Made by a program: the position numbers and the translations under genes. From the NCBI RefSeq assembly GCF_003205835.1, contig NZ_CP029773.1, positions 466,501 through 530,500 of the forward strand: a stretch of 64,000 bases of DNA, in the 5' to 3' direction. The notes beneath the pieces are model-generated. The model was not told the DNA's origin. It saw only the letters and a program-made list of their open reading frames with translations, and ran no database searches. Origin of the DNA: Stenotrophomonas maltophilia (lineage in GTDB: Bacteria; Pseudomonadota; Gammaproteobacteria; Xanthomonadales; Xanthomonadaceae). This document shows positions 15,613 through 24,648 of this stretch, one piece after another. Each line of letters begins with the position of its first letter. Positions within the stretch are counted from its first letter, which is position 1.

Positions 15613-16781
15613 GTGTCTCTTCGCCCGCGCACGTCGCGCCGGTTGTCCGCCCTCCGTGGTGGGCGGTTTCCGCAGTCGGCCTCGCCACGTTCTCGGTGGT
15701 CACCACCGAAATGCTGCCGGTGGGCCTGCTGACGCCGATCGCCGAAAGCCTCGGCGCCTCCACCGGTACCGCCGGCCTGATGATCTCACTGCCGGCATTG
15801 CTGGCGGCGCTGTTCGCGCCGCTGGTGGTGATCGCGGCGGATGGCATCGATCGCCGTCGCATCCTGTGTGCGCTGCTTGCACTTCTGCTGGTCGCCAACA
15901 TCGCTTCGGCGCTGGCACCGGGCATCGGCTGGCTGCTGGCCGCGCGCGTACTGGTGGGGTTCTGCATGGGCGGGATCTGGGCCATCGCCGGCGGTCTGGC
16001 CGCGCGCCTGGTGCCGGCCCACCGCATCGGCCTCGCCACCTCGATCATCTTCGGCGGCGTGGCCGCGGCATCGGTGCTGGGCGTGCCACTGGGCGCGCTG
16101 ATCGGCGATGCACTGGGCTGGCGCTGCGCGTTCGCGGCGATGGCGCTGTTCAGCGCGGCGGTGATGCTGCTGCATCTGCGCGTGGTTCCGGCGTTGCCGG
16201 TCAGCACATCGGTGCAGGCGCGGCAGTTCGTGCAGCAGCTCGGTCATCGCGGCCTGCAGCGAGGACTCTGGCTGACCCTGCTGCTGGTGGCAGGGCACTT
16301 CATCGCGTTCACCTATGTGCGGCCGCTGCTGACGTCCGTATCGGGTGTGGATGCGTCGTGGATCGGTGCGCTGCTGTTTGCCTACGGCCTGGCCGGCATC
16401 GCCGGCAACTTCATCGCTGGGCCGCTGGCGGCGCGGCATCCACGCGGCACGCTGCTGGCGATCGCGTCGGGCCTGCTGCTGACGCCGCTGCTGTTGCTGT
16501 GGGTGGGTGGCACGCCGAGTGGTGGCATTGCGGTGTTGCTGCTGTGGGGCCTGGCCTACGGTGGTGTGTCGGTGGGCCTGATGAGCTGGATGATGAAGGC
16601 GCTGCCGCAGGCCGTGGAGATCGCCACCGCGCTGTACGTTGGTGTGTTCAATGTGGGCATCGCGCTCGGGGCGTGGGGCGGTGGCCGGCTGCTGGATGGC
16701 ATGGGCCTGCATGCGAATCTGTGGGTTGCCGCGGTGTTGGCTGCGAGCGCTCTGCTGATGGTTGCCACCACCCGCCGGTAG
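15609..16781 (+). CDS. MFS transporter, AraJ/YdhP-like
   Basis: The product has 390 residues. Twelve membrane helices begin with WWAVSAVGLATFSVVTTEML, and the motif TEMLPVGLLTPIAESLG is typical of the DHA1 arabinose-efflux-like (AraJ/YdhP/NepI) group, which exports sugars, drugs or nucleosides. The loop 2-3 motif is DGIDRRRIL. It is coupled to the MFS gene before by a four-base overlap. The TAG stop is part of a SMAG palindrome (GTAG at 16778). A role in drug or metabolite export under TetR control is inferred. Confidence 0.88.
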   Translation: MSVSSPAHVAPVVRPPWWAVSAVGLATFSVVTTEMLPVGLLTPIAESLGASTGTAGLMISLPALLAALFAPLVVIAADGIDRRRILCALLALLLVANIASALAPGIGWLLAARVLVGFCMGGIWAIAGGLAARLVPAHRIGLATSIIFGGVAAASVLGVPLGALIGDALGWRCAFAAMALFSAAVMLLHLRVVPALPVSTSVQARQFVQQLGHRGLQRGLWLTLLLVAGHFIAFTYVRPLLTSVSGVDASWIGALLFAYGLAGIAGNFIAGPLAARHPRGTLLAIASGLLLTPLLLLWVGGTPSGGIAVLLLWGLAYGGVSVGLMSWMMKALPQAVEIATALYVGVFNVGIALGAWGGGRLLDGMGLHANLWVAAVLAASALLMVATTRR

Positions 16782-16833
16782 ATCCACGCCATGCGTGGAT
16801 TCCTACCCCGTGCCGACCAAGGTTGGCAGCTAC
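16778..16833. repeat. SMAG palindrome pair
   Basis: GTAGATCCACGCCATGCGTGG starts at 16778 and overlaps the MFS stop codon. A second, inverted SMAG of another subtype (TGCCGACCAAGGTTGGCAGC then TAC) spans 16811-16833. Confidence 0.85.
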
Positions 16834-16843
16834 CGGGAAATGA

Positions 16844-16867
16844 AACGGGCGCCTTGCGGCGCCCGTT
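16844..16867 (-). terminator. Terminator after the M13 peptidase gene
   Basis: AACGGGCGCC (16844-16853) and GGCGCCCGTT (16858-16867) pair perfectly over ten bases with a four-base loop, nine bases past the stop codon of the minus-strand gene. On that strand the stem is followed by TTCATTT. It can also stop transcripts from the plus-strand MFS operon. Confidence 0.75.
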
Positions 16868-16876
16868 CCGGTTACA

Positions 16877-18988
16877 TCACCACACCTTGACCCGCTTGTC
16901 CGGGGCCAGGTACAGCTTCTGGCCTTCCTTCACTTCGAACGCCGGGTACCAGGCGTCGATGTTGCGTACGGTCAGTGCGCGGAACTGGCCCGGTGCATGC
17001 ACATCGGTCAGCAGCGAATTGCGCAGCGCCTGTTCGCGGCTCTTGCTGCGCCACGCCTGGGCGAAACCGAGGAAGAAGCGCTGGTCCGGCGTGAAGCCTT
17101 CCAGGGTCTGGCCCGGCTTGCCCTGCAGCGACAGCTGGTAAGCGTCGTAGGCGGTACCCAGGCCGGCCACGTCGGCGATGTTCTCGCCCAGGGTCAGCTT
17201 GCCGTTCACGTGCACGCCCGGGAACGGTTCGTAGCTGCTGAACTGTGCGGCCAGCGCGTCACCGGCGGCGTTGAACTGCTTCAGGTCCTCAGCGGTCCAC
17301 CAGTTGTGCAGCTTGCCGGTCTCGTCGAACAGCGCGCCGGCATTGTCGAAGCCGTGGCTGATCTCGTGGCCGATCACGGCGCCGATCGCACCGTAGTTCA
17401 CCGCGTCGTCGGCGGCGCCGTCGAAGAACGGTGGCTGCAGGATCGCGGCCGGGAACACCAGGCGGTTTTCCAGCGGCACGTTCATCGCGTTGATGGTCTG
17501 CGGCAGCATCGCCCATTCGGTGTGCTCGACCGGCTTGCCCAGCTTGGCGATGTTGCGCTGGTACTCGAACAGCTCGGCGCGCTGTGCGTTGCCCAGTGCG
17601 TCATCGCGGCGGATCTCCAGGCCGGTGTAGTCGCGCCACTTCTCCGGGTAGCCCATGCCCACGGTCAGGCCGGTCACCTTGGCCTTGGCATGCGCCTTGG
17701 TCTGTGGCGACATCCACGACAGCGCATCGATGCGCTTGGCGAAGGCGGCGATGATGTTCTTCGCCATCTCGTCCGCGCGCTCCTTGGTCTTGGCGTCGAA
17801 GTGCTTCTCGACGTAACGCTTGCCGATCGCTTCGCCGATGGCATGGTTGGCGTCGTCCACTGCACGCTTCCAGCGGTCGCTCTGCTGCGGCGTGCCGCTC
17901 AGCGTGGTGCCGTGGAAGGCGAAGCGGGCATCGGCGAATTTCTTCGGCAGGTAGGCAGCGGCGCGGTCCAGCGCGTGGAAGGACAGGTAATCCTTCCACA
18001 CCTCCAGCGGCTCGGTGGCGACCAGCTTGGACAGGCCGGCCACGGCCTTGGGTTGCCAGACGATGAAGTCCTGCTGGTTGCCCAGCGCAGCCGCGTCGAG
18101 GAAGGCGTTCCAGTCCATGCCCGGCGCCTTGGCATTGAAGTCGGCCTGGGTCCAGGGATTGGCACCCTTGGTCACATCATTGGTTTCTTCCTGGGTGGCG
18201 TGCGCCTGCGCGATCTTCGTCTCCAGCGCGAGGATGCGCTGCGCCTTGCCGGCCGGATCGGCGACACCGGTCAGCTGCAGCATCTGTGCGATGTAGGCCT
18301 GGTACTGCTTGCGCAGCTCGGCCATGCGGCCGCCGCCCAGGTAGAAGTCACGGTCGGGCATGCCCAGGCCGCCCTGCACCAGGTAGGGCGCGTTGCGGTC
18401 CGGCTGCAGCATGTCGACCGAGACCCACAGGCCGAACAGGCGGTCGGTGTAGAAGTTGGTCGCATTGAGCAGGTCGACGTCGGCGCGCATCTCGCCGCCG
18501 AGGGCACGCGCCAGGCCGGCCTTGTCGGCGATGGTCTCGATCGCCTTCAGCTGCGGCTGCACCGGCGCGATGCCGTGCTGCTCGATGCCGGCTTCGTCCA
18601 TGTAGGCGGCGTAGTAGTCGCCGATCAGCTTGTCGTCACCGCTGGCCTGGGTGTTGCCGGCGGCGCCTTCGAGGATCGCGCGGGTGTCGGCCAGGGTCTT
18701 CTCGGCGATGACGTTGAAGCTGCCGAAACGCGAACGATCGGCCGGGATCTCGGTGTTCTTGACCCAGGTGCCGTTGGCGAAACCAAAGAAATCATCGCCG
18801 GCGGCAATGCTGCGGTCCATGCCGCTGGCATCGAAGCCGAAGCTGCCCAGCATCGGCTTGGCCGCAGCGGGCGCGGCGTCGGCCGGCGTGGCGGTGCCGG
18901 CCGACGGTTCGGCCGGACGGTCGCAGGCGGCCAGGGACAGGCTGGCAACGATGGCCAGTGCCAGGGTGGGACGGCGCAGCTTGGACAT
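16877..18988 (-). CDS. M13-family (neprilysin-like) metallopeptidase lipoprotein
   Basis: The product has 703 residues. The signal peptide ends in LAAC with the lipidated Cys at residue 22. The zinc site HEISH is near residue 538 in VIGHEISHGFDNAG, and the third ligand Glu is in GENIADVAG near 601. The substrate-binding NAMNVPLENRLVFPAAIL stretch and a C-terminal tail ending KVW complete the family. M13 enzymes cut short peptides and here would act in the periplasm or at the outer membrane. The gene is monocistronic and convergent with the MFS operon. Confidence 0.93.
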   Translation of the reverse strand: MSKLRRPTLALAIVASLSLAACDRPAEPSAGTATPADAAPAAAKPMLGSFGFDASGMDRSIAAGDDFFGFANGTWVKNTEIPADRSRFGSFNVIAEKTLADTRAILEGAAGNTQASGDDKLIGDYYAAYMDEAGIEQHGIAPVQPQLKAIETIADKAGLARALGGEMRADVDLLNATNFYTDRLFGLWVSVDMLQPDRNAPYLVQGGLGMPDRDFYLGGGRMAELRKQYQAYIAQMLQLTGVADPAGKAQRILALETKIAQAHATQEETNDVTKGANPWTQADFNAKAPGMDWNAFLDAAALGNQQDFIVWQPKAVAGLSKLVATEPLEVWKDYLSFHALDRAAAYLPKKFADARFAFHGTTLSGTPQQSDRWKRAVDDANHAIGEAIGKRYVEKHFDAKTKERADEMAKNIIAAFAKRIDALSWMSPQTKAHAKAKVTGLTVGMGYPEKWRDYTGLEIRRDDALGNAQRAELFEYQRNIAKLGKPVEHTEWAMLPQTINAMNVPLENRLVFPAAILQPPFFDGAADDAVNYGAIGAVIGHEISHGFDNAGALFDETGKLHNWWTAEDLKQFNAAGDALAAQFSSYEPFPGVHVNGKLTLGENIADVAGLGTAYDAYQLSLQGKPGQTLEGFTPDQRFFLGFAQAWRSKSREQALRNSLLTDVHAPGQFRALTVRNIDAWYPAFEVKEGQKLYLAPDKRVKVW

Positions 18989-19275
18989 GGACTTCTCTTG
19001 CAGCGGAAAACACCAAGTCTAATCCGCCCCGGCCCGTCTGGCGGCCCCGCGGCGTGGCCTGCCCTGTGCAGGATCTGGCTGAACGCGCGGAACCGATCTT
19101 CACGCCGTCTCCGGTGTGGTGCATGCTGGTCCCGGGAGCGCTGCGCGGACACGGGGAGGTGGCCATGCGGGGGCGGGTCAGGCGTCAAGAATGGCGTCCG
19201 CCGGCCGTTGAGGTCGGGGACGTGGAGGATTCGTTCGCGCATGAAGCCAGCCGACTGCACAAGGAAGATCGACCG

Positions 19276-22227
19276 ATGCCCGCGCTGAAGCGGGCGTTGG
19301 CCCGGCCACTGCGCGCCATTACCTGGGGCGGGGTGCTGCTGGGCGTGTTGCTGGTGGCCGGCCTGACCACCATGCTGATCAACGACCACCAGCGCCGGCT
19401 GGAGGCCGCGCAGCGGCAGAGCCGCGCGCTGGCGGTGGGCAGCGAGCGCCTGCTGGCACTGGAGCTGCGCAACCTGGAGCGGGCGATGTCCGGCATCGCC
19501 GCCGACGCCGCCGAACTGTTCCGCAGCGTGCCCGCACAGGCCCCGGCGCTGCTGGATGCTTCGATCGATGGCGTGCTGCGCCGCCATGCCGAGCTGCACA
19601 GCATCGTCGTGCTCGATCGCCATGGTCGCTCGATCACCGCCGGCAGGGGCGATCTGAACCTGCCGCTGTGGACCGATCCGCAACGCCGTGGCCAGGGCAG
19701 CGCGCTGTACATCGGCCCGCCGCAGCGTGCCAGCGACGACGGCTGGGTGGTGCCGCTGGCGCTGCCGATGGCCGGCGACCGCTGGCTGCTGGCACGGCTG
19801 CGCTGCGGTGAGCTGCAGCGCATCATCGGTGGCCTCGATGTCGGTCCGAACGGACTGGTCTCGATCAGCGATGCCGAAGGTTACATGCTGGCCCGCGTGC
19901 CGGACCCGCATGGTACGGTCGGCCGTCGCTACGACCTGCCGCGCCGCGATCTGCTCGGCAAGCAGGCGGTGGTCGAGCTGGGCAGCCTGCCGGGCGCGGT
20001 GGATGGCGTGCCCCGCATCATCACCATCAGCACGCTGGAGCGCAGCCCGCTGGCGGTGCAGGTCGGGTTGGCCGATGAGGACGTGCTGGCACCCTGGTGG
20101 CCGTACCTGCAGGCGTCGGTGGCGATCGTACTGGCCTACATCGTGGTGCTGCTGGTGCTGCTGTACGCCGTGCGCCGTAGCACCCGCCACCAGCAGTCGA
20201 TGGCCGAGGAGCTGAAGGCGGGTCATGCCGAGCTGCGCCTGGCCCACCAGGTGGGCCGCATCTGCACGTGGTATGTGGACGAAGACGCCGCGCTGCTGCG
20301 CTGGTCGCCGCTGGCGCGCGAGATCTTCGGTGTGCAGACCGATGCGCTGCCGGTGGCGGATTTCTTCGCGCGCGTGCATCGCGATGATGCGGCGCGCCTG
20401 CAGCATGCCTTCGACCAGGCCTTTGCCGGTGGCGCGGTGCTCGACCAGGTGTTCCGCCTGGTGCTGCCCGGTGGCGAGGTGCGCTGGGTGGGTGCGCGTG
20501 GGCAGCGGGTGGAAATGGCCGACAGCGAGCGGCGCATGATCGGCGCGCTGAGCGATCTGACCGAGCGCTACCAGGCCCGCGAGCAGATGAGCGAAGTGGA
20601 GCGTCGCTTCCGCCTGCTGTTCGACCGCAACCCGGCGCCGTTCTGGGTGTTCGATCCGGACACGCTGCGCTTCATCGAGGTCAACGACGCCGCAGTGCGC
20701 CAGTACGGCTACAGCCGCGAGGAATTCCTGGCGATGAGCATCCTCGACATCCGCCCGCGCGAAGGCTGGGACGAGGTCAAGGGCGCAATCGCCAAGGCCC
20801 GTGTCGGTGAACTGCAGGACGCCACCGTGCGCCTGCACCGGCGCAAGGACGGCAGCGTGTTCGAAGTGCGCGCACATCTGTCCCGGCTCGATTTCGATGG
20901 CCAGCCGGCGTGCCTGGTGCTGGCCGAGGATGTCAGCGAACGGTTGGCCTACGAGCGTGACCTGGCCTACCAGGCACGGCACAACCCAGCCACCGGCCTG
21001 CTCAACGTGCGCGCGTTGACCGAGCAGCTGGACGAGCAGGACGAGGGCTACACCATCGCCTTCGTGCAGCTGCGTGGGTTGCAGCTGGTGGCCGATACGC
21101 TGGGCCGCGAGATCGGCGACGCGGTGCTGCAGTCGATGGCGACCCGGCTCGGTGGCCTCGGTGCGCGTTGTGGCACGCTGGCGTTCCAGCCAGCGGAGGA
21201 CTTCGTGTTCGCCATCGGTGCCGGCCACGATACCCAGCGCGTGCTGGACGACCTGCTGCAGATCGTATCGGCGCCGATGCGCGGCAAGGATTCGCTGCAC
21301 CAGTTCGAGCCGCGCATCGGTGTGGCCGTGCATGTGCCGGGTGATGGCCACTCGGCCGAGCAGGTGATCGGCATGGCCGCACAGGCCGCGCATGCCGCGC
21401 GCGCCGAGGGCAACGTGGTGGTCTGGTTCGATGCGGCGGTGACCACGCGGCTGGCCGATCGCCTGCGCCTGGCGGGGCGCATCCACGCCGCCATCGACAA
21501 CGAGTTCCAGCTGTACTTCCAGCCGATCCGGCACGCCAGCGATGGCAGCCCGGCGGCGCTGGAGGCCCTGCTGCGCTGGCCGCAGGCCGATGGCAGCTTC
21601 ATCCCGCCGAACGAGTTCATCCAGCTGTGCGAGGACACCGGGCTGATCCTGGCGCTGGGCCGGTGGGTGATCCGCGCCGCGGCGAAGGCGCAGCGCCGGC
21701 TGGTCGAGGCCGGTTGGGGTGAGCTGCCGATCGCAGTCAATGTGTCTGCCGTGCAGTTCTTCAACAGCGACCTGGTGGCCGAGTTCACCCGTGCCCAGCA
21801 GGACTTCGGCCTGGCCCGTGGCGCGCTGCACGTGGAACTGACCGAGAGCAGCCTGATGCGCAAGCCGGCGCAGGCGATGCAGACCATGCAGCGCCTGCAC
21901 GAGCAGGGCATCAGTGTGTCGCTGGATGATTTCGGTACCGGCTATTCCAGCATGTCCTACCTGCAGCACCTGCCGCTGGACATCCTGAAGATCGATCGCA
22001 GCTTCGTGGCGGATGTGGAAACCAACCCGCGCAATGCCTCGATCTGCCGTGCGCTGCTGTCACTGGGCCACAGCATGGGCCTGACCATCATCGCCGAAGG
22101 CGTGGAGACGCCCGGACAGCTGGACTGGCTGGCTGCGCATGGCTGCGACCAGGTGCAGGGCTACCTGCTGGGCCGGCCGGCGCCGCTGGAACAGATCATC
22201 GACGCGCTGGATGAGGTTGCCGCCTGA
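19276..22227 (+). CDS. PAS-GGDEF-EAL membrane protein, probable c-di-GMP phosphodiesterase
   Basis: The product has 983 residues from the ATG at 19276 (AAGGAAGATC upstream); longer in-frame starts exist at 19165 and before. Membrane helices at about 17-36 and 275-298 frame a sensor domain of some 235 residues outside the membrane. Two PAS domains (about 315-430 and 440-560) follow. The GGDEF domain is degenerate, with AEDF at the signature. The EAL domain is complete: EALLRW near 762, NVSAVQF, ELTESS, LDDFGTGYSS, KIDRSF, AEGVET and QGYLLGRP. It should hydrolyse c-di-GMP, with the GGDEF part regulatory. Confidence 0.9.
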   Translation: MPALKRALARPLRAITWGGVLLGVLLVAGLTTMLINDHQRRLEAAQRQSRALAVGSERLLALELRNLERAMSGIAADAAELFRSVPAQAPALLDASIDGVLRRHAELHSIVVLDRHGRSITAGRGDLNLPLWTDPQRRGQGSALYIGPPQRASDDGWVVPLALPMAGDRWLLARLRCGELQRIIGGLDVGPNGLVSISDAEGYMLARVPDPHGTVGRRYDLPRRDLLGKQAVVELGSLPGAVDGVPRIITISTLERSPLAVQVGLADEDVLAPWWPYLQASVAIVLAYIVVLLVLLYAVRRSTRHQQSMAEELKAGHAELRLAHQVGRICTWYVDEDAALLRWSPLAREIFGVQTDALPVADFFARVHRDDAARLQHAFDQAFAGGAVLDQVFRLVLPGGEVRWVGARGQRVEMADSERRMIGALSDLTERYQAREQMSEVERRFRLLFDRNPAPFWVFDPDTLRFIEVNDAAVRQYGYSREEFLAMSILDIRPREGWDEVKGAIAKARVGELQDATVRLHRRKDGSVFEVRAHLSRLDFDGQPACLVLAEDVSERLAYERDLAYQARHNPATGLLNVRALTEQLDEQDEGYTIAFVQLRGLQLVADTLGREIGDAVLQSMATRLGGLGARCGTLAFQPAEDFVFAIGAGHDTQRVLDDLLQIVSAPMRGKDSLHQFEPRIGVAVHVPGDGHSAEQVIGMAAQAAHAARAEGNVVVWFDAAVTTRLADRLRLAGRIHAAIDNEFQLYFQPIRHASDGSPAALEALLRWPQADGSFIPPNEFIQLCEDTGLILALGRWVIRAAAKAQRRLVEAGWGELPIAVNVSAVQFFNSDLVAEFTRAQQDFGLARGALHVELTESSLMRKPAQAMQTMQRLHEQGISVSLDDFGTGYSSMSYLQHLPLDILKIDRSFVADVETNPRNASICRALLSLGHSMGLTIIAEGVETPGQLDWLAAHGCDQVQGYLLGRPAPLEQIIDALDEVAA

Positions 22228-22230
22228 GTG

Positions 22231-22303
22231 GTAGTGCCGGCCGCTGGCCGGCATTCGCCCAGGACCGGGATGTGTCTGATTGCCGGCCAGCGGCCGGTAC
22301 TAC
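22231..22303. repeat. SMAG palindrome pair
   Basis: GTAGTGCCGGCCGCTGGCCG starts at 22231, three bases after the EAL gene stop, and an inverted copy ends in CTAC at 22303. The pair sits between convergent genes. Confidence 0.9.
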
Positions 22304-22322
22304 CGGCAAGCGCCAGACTCGG

Positions 22323-23204
22323 CTACACCCCCGCATCCACCAAGTGGTCGATGAAACTGCGCACCTTCGGTGCCAGGTGGCTGCGGCTGGTATAGACCGC
22401 GAAGATGCCGATCGGCGAGGCCTCCCACTCGGGCAGGACGCGCACCAGGCGGCCACCGGCCAGTGCGTCTTCCAGCAGGAAATCGGGCTGCAGGATCACG
22501 CCCATGCCGGCGATCGCCGCTTCGCGCAGCACGTCGCCGTTGTTGGCGTGCAGCAGGCTGCTCACCGAGACCTTCACTTCGCCGCCCGGTCCCTGCAGTG
22601 GCCAATGGTCGCCAGCGGCCCAGTAGCTGTAGCTCAGGCAGGCGTGGGCCTGCAGCTCCTGCGGCGTCTGTGGTGTGCCGCGTGCGGCCAGGTAGGCCGG
22701 CGCGGCGCACAGGCTCACCCGCGATTCGCCCAGACGGCGGGCGATCAGGGTAGGGCCCGGCTCGCGGGTGATGCGGATGGCCACGTCGTAGCCTTCCTCG
22801 ACCATGTCCACCAGGCGGTCGGACAGGGCCAGGTCCAGTTCCACCTGCGGGTAGCGTTCGCGGTAGCTGGCCAGCAGCGGGCCGAGGCGGGCGATGCCCC
22901 AGCTGACCGGTGCGTTGATGCGCAGCGTGCCGGAGGGCTCCAGCGCCTGTGCGCCGATACTGGCTTCCAGCGCGTCGAACTCGGCCAGCAGGCGCACGCA
23001 CTGGGCGTAGTAGGCGGCGCCGGCGCTGGTCGGGCTGACCCGCCGCGTGGTGCGGTGGAGCAGGCGGGTGGACAGGCGCTTTTCCAGCGCGGCGACCTGG
23101 CGGGTGACGCCGGCAGTGGACATGTCCAGGGCCTGGGCGGCGGCACTGAAGCCATTGCGCTCGACCACCGCCACGAACACGCGCATCGCCTCGAGGGTGT
23201 CCAT
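22323..23204 (-). CDS. LysR-family regulator
   Basis: The product has 293 residues starting MDTLEAMRVFVAVVERNGFS at 23204. The winged helix (about 1-60) reads FSAAAQALDMSTAGVTRQVA and LLHRTTRRVSPTSAG, of the CrgA/AaeR-like LysR group, followed by a periplasmic-binding-protein-like effector domain. It is divergent from a DoxX and a ring-cleaving dioxygenase gene. The 96-base spacer has a perfect 10-10-10 palindrome. It probably controls those two genes and itself. Confidence 0.92.
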   Translation of the reverse strand: MDTLEAMRVFVAVVERNGFSAAAQALDMSTAGVTRQVAALEKRLSTRLLHRTTRRVSPTSAGAAYYAQCVRLLAEFDALEASIGAQALEPSGTLRINAPVSWGIARLGPLLASYRERYPQVELDLALSDRLVDMVEEGYDVAIRITREPGPTLIARRLGESRVSLCAAPAYLAARGTPQTPQELQAHACLSYSYWAAGDHWPLQGPGGEVKVSVSSLLHANNGDVLREAAIAGMGVILQPDFLLEDALAGGRLVRVLPEWEASPIGIFAVYTSRSHLAPKVRSFIDHLVDAGV

Positions 23205-23219
23205 TGTTGCGCCTTTTGA

Positions 23220-23249
23220 AATAAATACGGTCAATCCATCGTATTTATT
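23220..23249. promoter_or_regulatory. LysR-type operator palindrome
   Basis: AATAAATACG (23220-23229) and CGTATTTATT (23240-23249) are perfect inverted repeats separated by ten bases, in an AT-rich patch between the LysR gene and doxX. A weaker outer pair (TTGCGCC near 23207 and GGCGCAA near 23260) surrounds it. Position and AT-rich symmetry fit LysR binding. Confidence 0.7.
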
Positions 23250-23300
23250 GGCACGCGAAGGCGCAATAACCTGTGCCCACTCCCTTCAAGGTGTTTCCCC

Positions 23301-23711
23301 ATGCACACCACGACCGCTCCTGTTTCGCCGCTGGCCCCGTACGGCGCCACCCTGCTGCGCCTGGCCCTGGGCGTGCTGTTCCTGGTCCATGCGCTGACCA
23401 AGCTGCTGGTATTCACCCCGGCCGGTACGGCGGCGTTCTTCGAGTCGCTGGGCCTGCCCGGCGTGCTCGGCTACCTCACCATCGGCGTCGAGCTGGTGAT
23501 CACCGTCGCGCTCCTGCTGGGCATCTACGCGCGCTGGGTGGGCCTGGTCGGCGTGCCGCTGCTGCTGGGCACCATCGTCACCGTGCATGGTGCCAACGGC
23601 TTCGGTTTCGCCAATGCCGGCGGCGGCTGGGAATACCCGGCGTTCTGGGCACTGGCGCTGGTGGTGCTGTTCCTGGTCGGCGATGGCAAGTGGACCCTGC
23701 GTTCGCGCTGA
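23301..23711 (+). CDS. DoxX family membrane protein
   Basis: The product has 136 residues with four membrane helices, starting with LAPYGATLLRLALGVLFLVHA, and the DoxX-typical LLRLALGVLFLVHALTKL, TIGVELVITVALLLG and NGFGFANAGGGWEYPAFWAL. DoxX/DUF417-type proteins are small inner-membrane proteins linked to oxidative and thiol stress, with no settled activity. It leads a two-gene unit with the dioxygenase at 23743 and is divergent from a LysR regulator. Confidence 0.88.
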   Translation: MHTTTAPVSPLAPYGATLLRLALGVLFLVHALTKLLVFTPAGTAAFFESLGLPGVLGYLTIGVELVITVALLLGIYARWVGLVGVPLLLGTIVTVHGANGFGFANAGGGWEYPAFWALALVVLFLVGDGKWTLRSR

Positions 23712-23742
23712 TCGCCGCCTGACCCTGCAACTGGAGAATTCC

Positions 23743-24531
23743 ATGTCCCTCCTGCCTTCGCTGTACATCTCGCATGGTTCGCCGATGACCGCCCTGCATC
23801 CGGGCCAGGTTGGCGTGCGTCTGGCCGAGCTGGCGCGCGACCTGCCGACGCCGCGCGCCATCGTGATGGCCTCGGCGCACTGGCTGGGCCGGCAGCCGCT
23901 GGTCGGCGCGCATCCGCAGCCACCGACCATCCATGACTTCGGCGGCTTCCCGCGCGCGCTGTTTGAACTGCAGTACCCGGCGCCGGGCGATCCGGCGCTG
24001 GCCGAAGAGGTGGCCGGCCGCATCGCCGCCGCTGGCCTGCCGGTGGCACTCGACCCGCAGCGTGGCCTCGACCACGGTGCCTGGGTGCCGCTGCGGCTGC
24101 TGCGCCCGCAGGCCGACATCCCGGTGGTGCCGCTGTCGATCCAGCCGATGCTCGGCCCCGAGCACCAGTTCGCGCTGGGCCGCGCGCTGGCGCCGCTGCG
24201 CGAGCAGGGCGTGCTGCTGGTCGGCTCGGGCAGCATCACCCACAACCTGCACGACTGGGGCGACTACCAGGACGGCAAGGAGGCGCCGTACGTACGGCCC
24301 TTCATCGAATGGGTGGAGCAGCGCCTGGCCGCCGATGACCGCCAGACACTGTTCGATTACCGCCGGCAGGCGCCGTTCGCCGAACGCGCGCACCCGACCG
24401 ATGAGCACCTGCTGCCGCTGTTCTTCGCGATGGGCGCGGCCGGCGAGGGCGGTTTCGGCGCACGCCGCATCGACGCCGGTATCGATGCCGGCTTCCTTGC
24501 CATGGACCTGTACCGCTTCGACGGGGCATGA
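23743..24531 (+). CDS. Extradiol ring-cleaving dioxygenase, LigB/YgiD (4,5-DOPA) type
   Basis: The product has 262 residues. The start at 23743 follows CTGGAGAATTCC. Metal-binding and active-site His residues are in YISHGSPM (His 11), MASAHWL (near 46), HDFGGFP and DHGAWVPL; GSGSITHNLHD carries a further conserved His. The family opens catechol rings next to the hydroxyls, with Fe or Zn. It forms a pair with doxX, likely under LysR control. Substrate could be DOPA-like or another catechol. Confidence 0.9.
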   Translation: MSLLPSLYISHGSPMTALHPGQVGVRLAELARDLPTPRAIVMASAHWLGRQPLVGAHPQPPTIHDFGGFPRALFELQYPAPGDPALAEEVAGRIAAAGLPVALDPQRGLDHGAWVPLRLLRPQADIPVVPLSIQPMLGPEHQFALGRALAPLREQGVLLVGSGSITHNLHDWGDYQDGKEAPYVRPFIEWVEQRLAADDRQTLFDYRRQAPFAERAHPTDEHLLPLFFAMGAAGEGGFGARRIDAGIDAGFLAMDLYRFDGA

Positions 24532-24648
24532 GCCGGGGCTGACGCGCGGCGGCCCCGGCCGTCGCGGTCGTGGCCGCGTGTGGTAGTTTTTCCCGGGTTT
24601 CCGGCGCTGGCTTGCGAGCCTCCCCGCGCGCCGCTTCCTGGAAGAAGC

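Noticed and set aside
18625..21969. A 1,114-codon open frame on the minus strand, opposite the PAS-GGDEF-EAL gene
   Set aside because: It is antisense to a gene with clear domains. Its translation is Gln, His, Arg and Ala rich with no fold, as expected from high GC in a mirrored frame.
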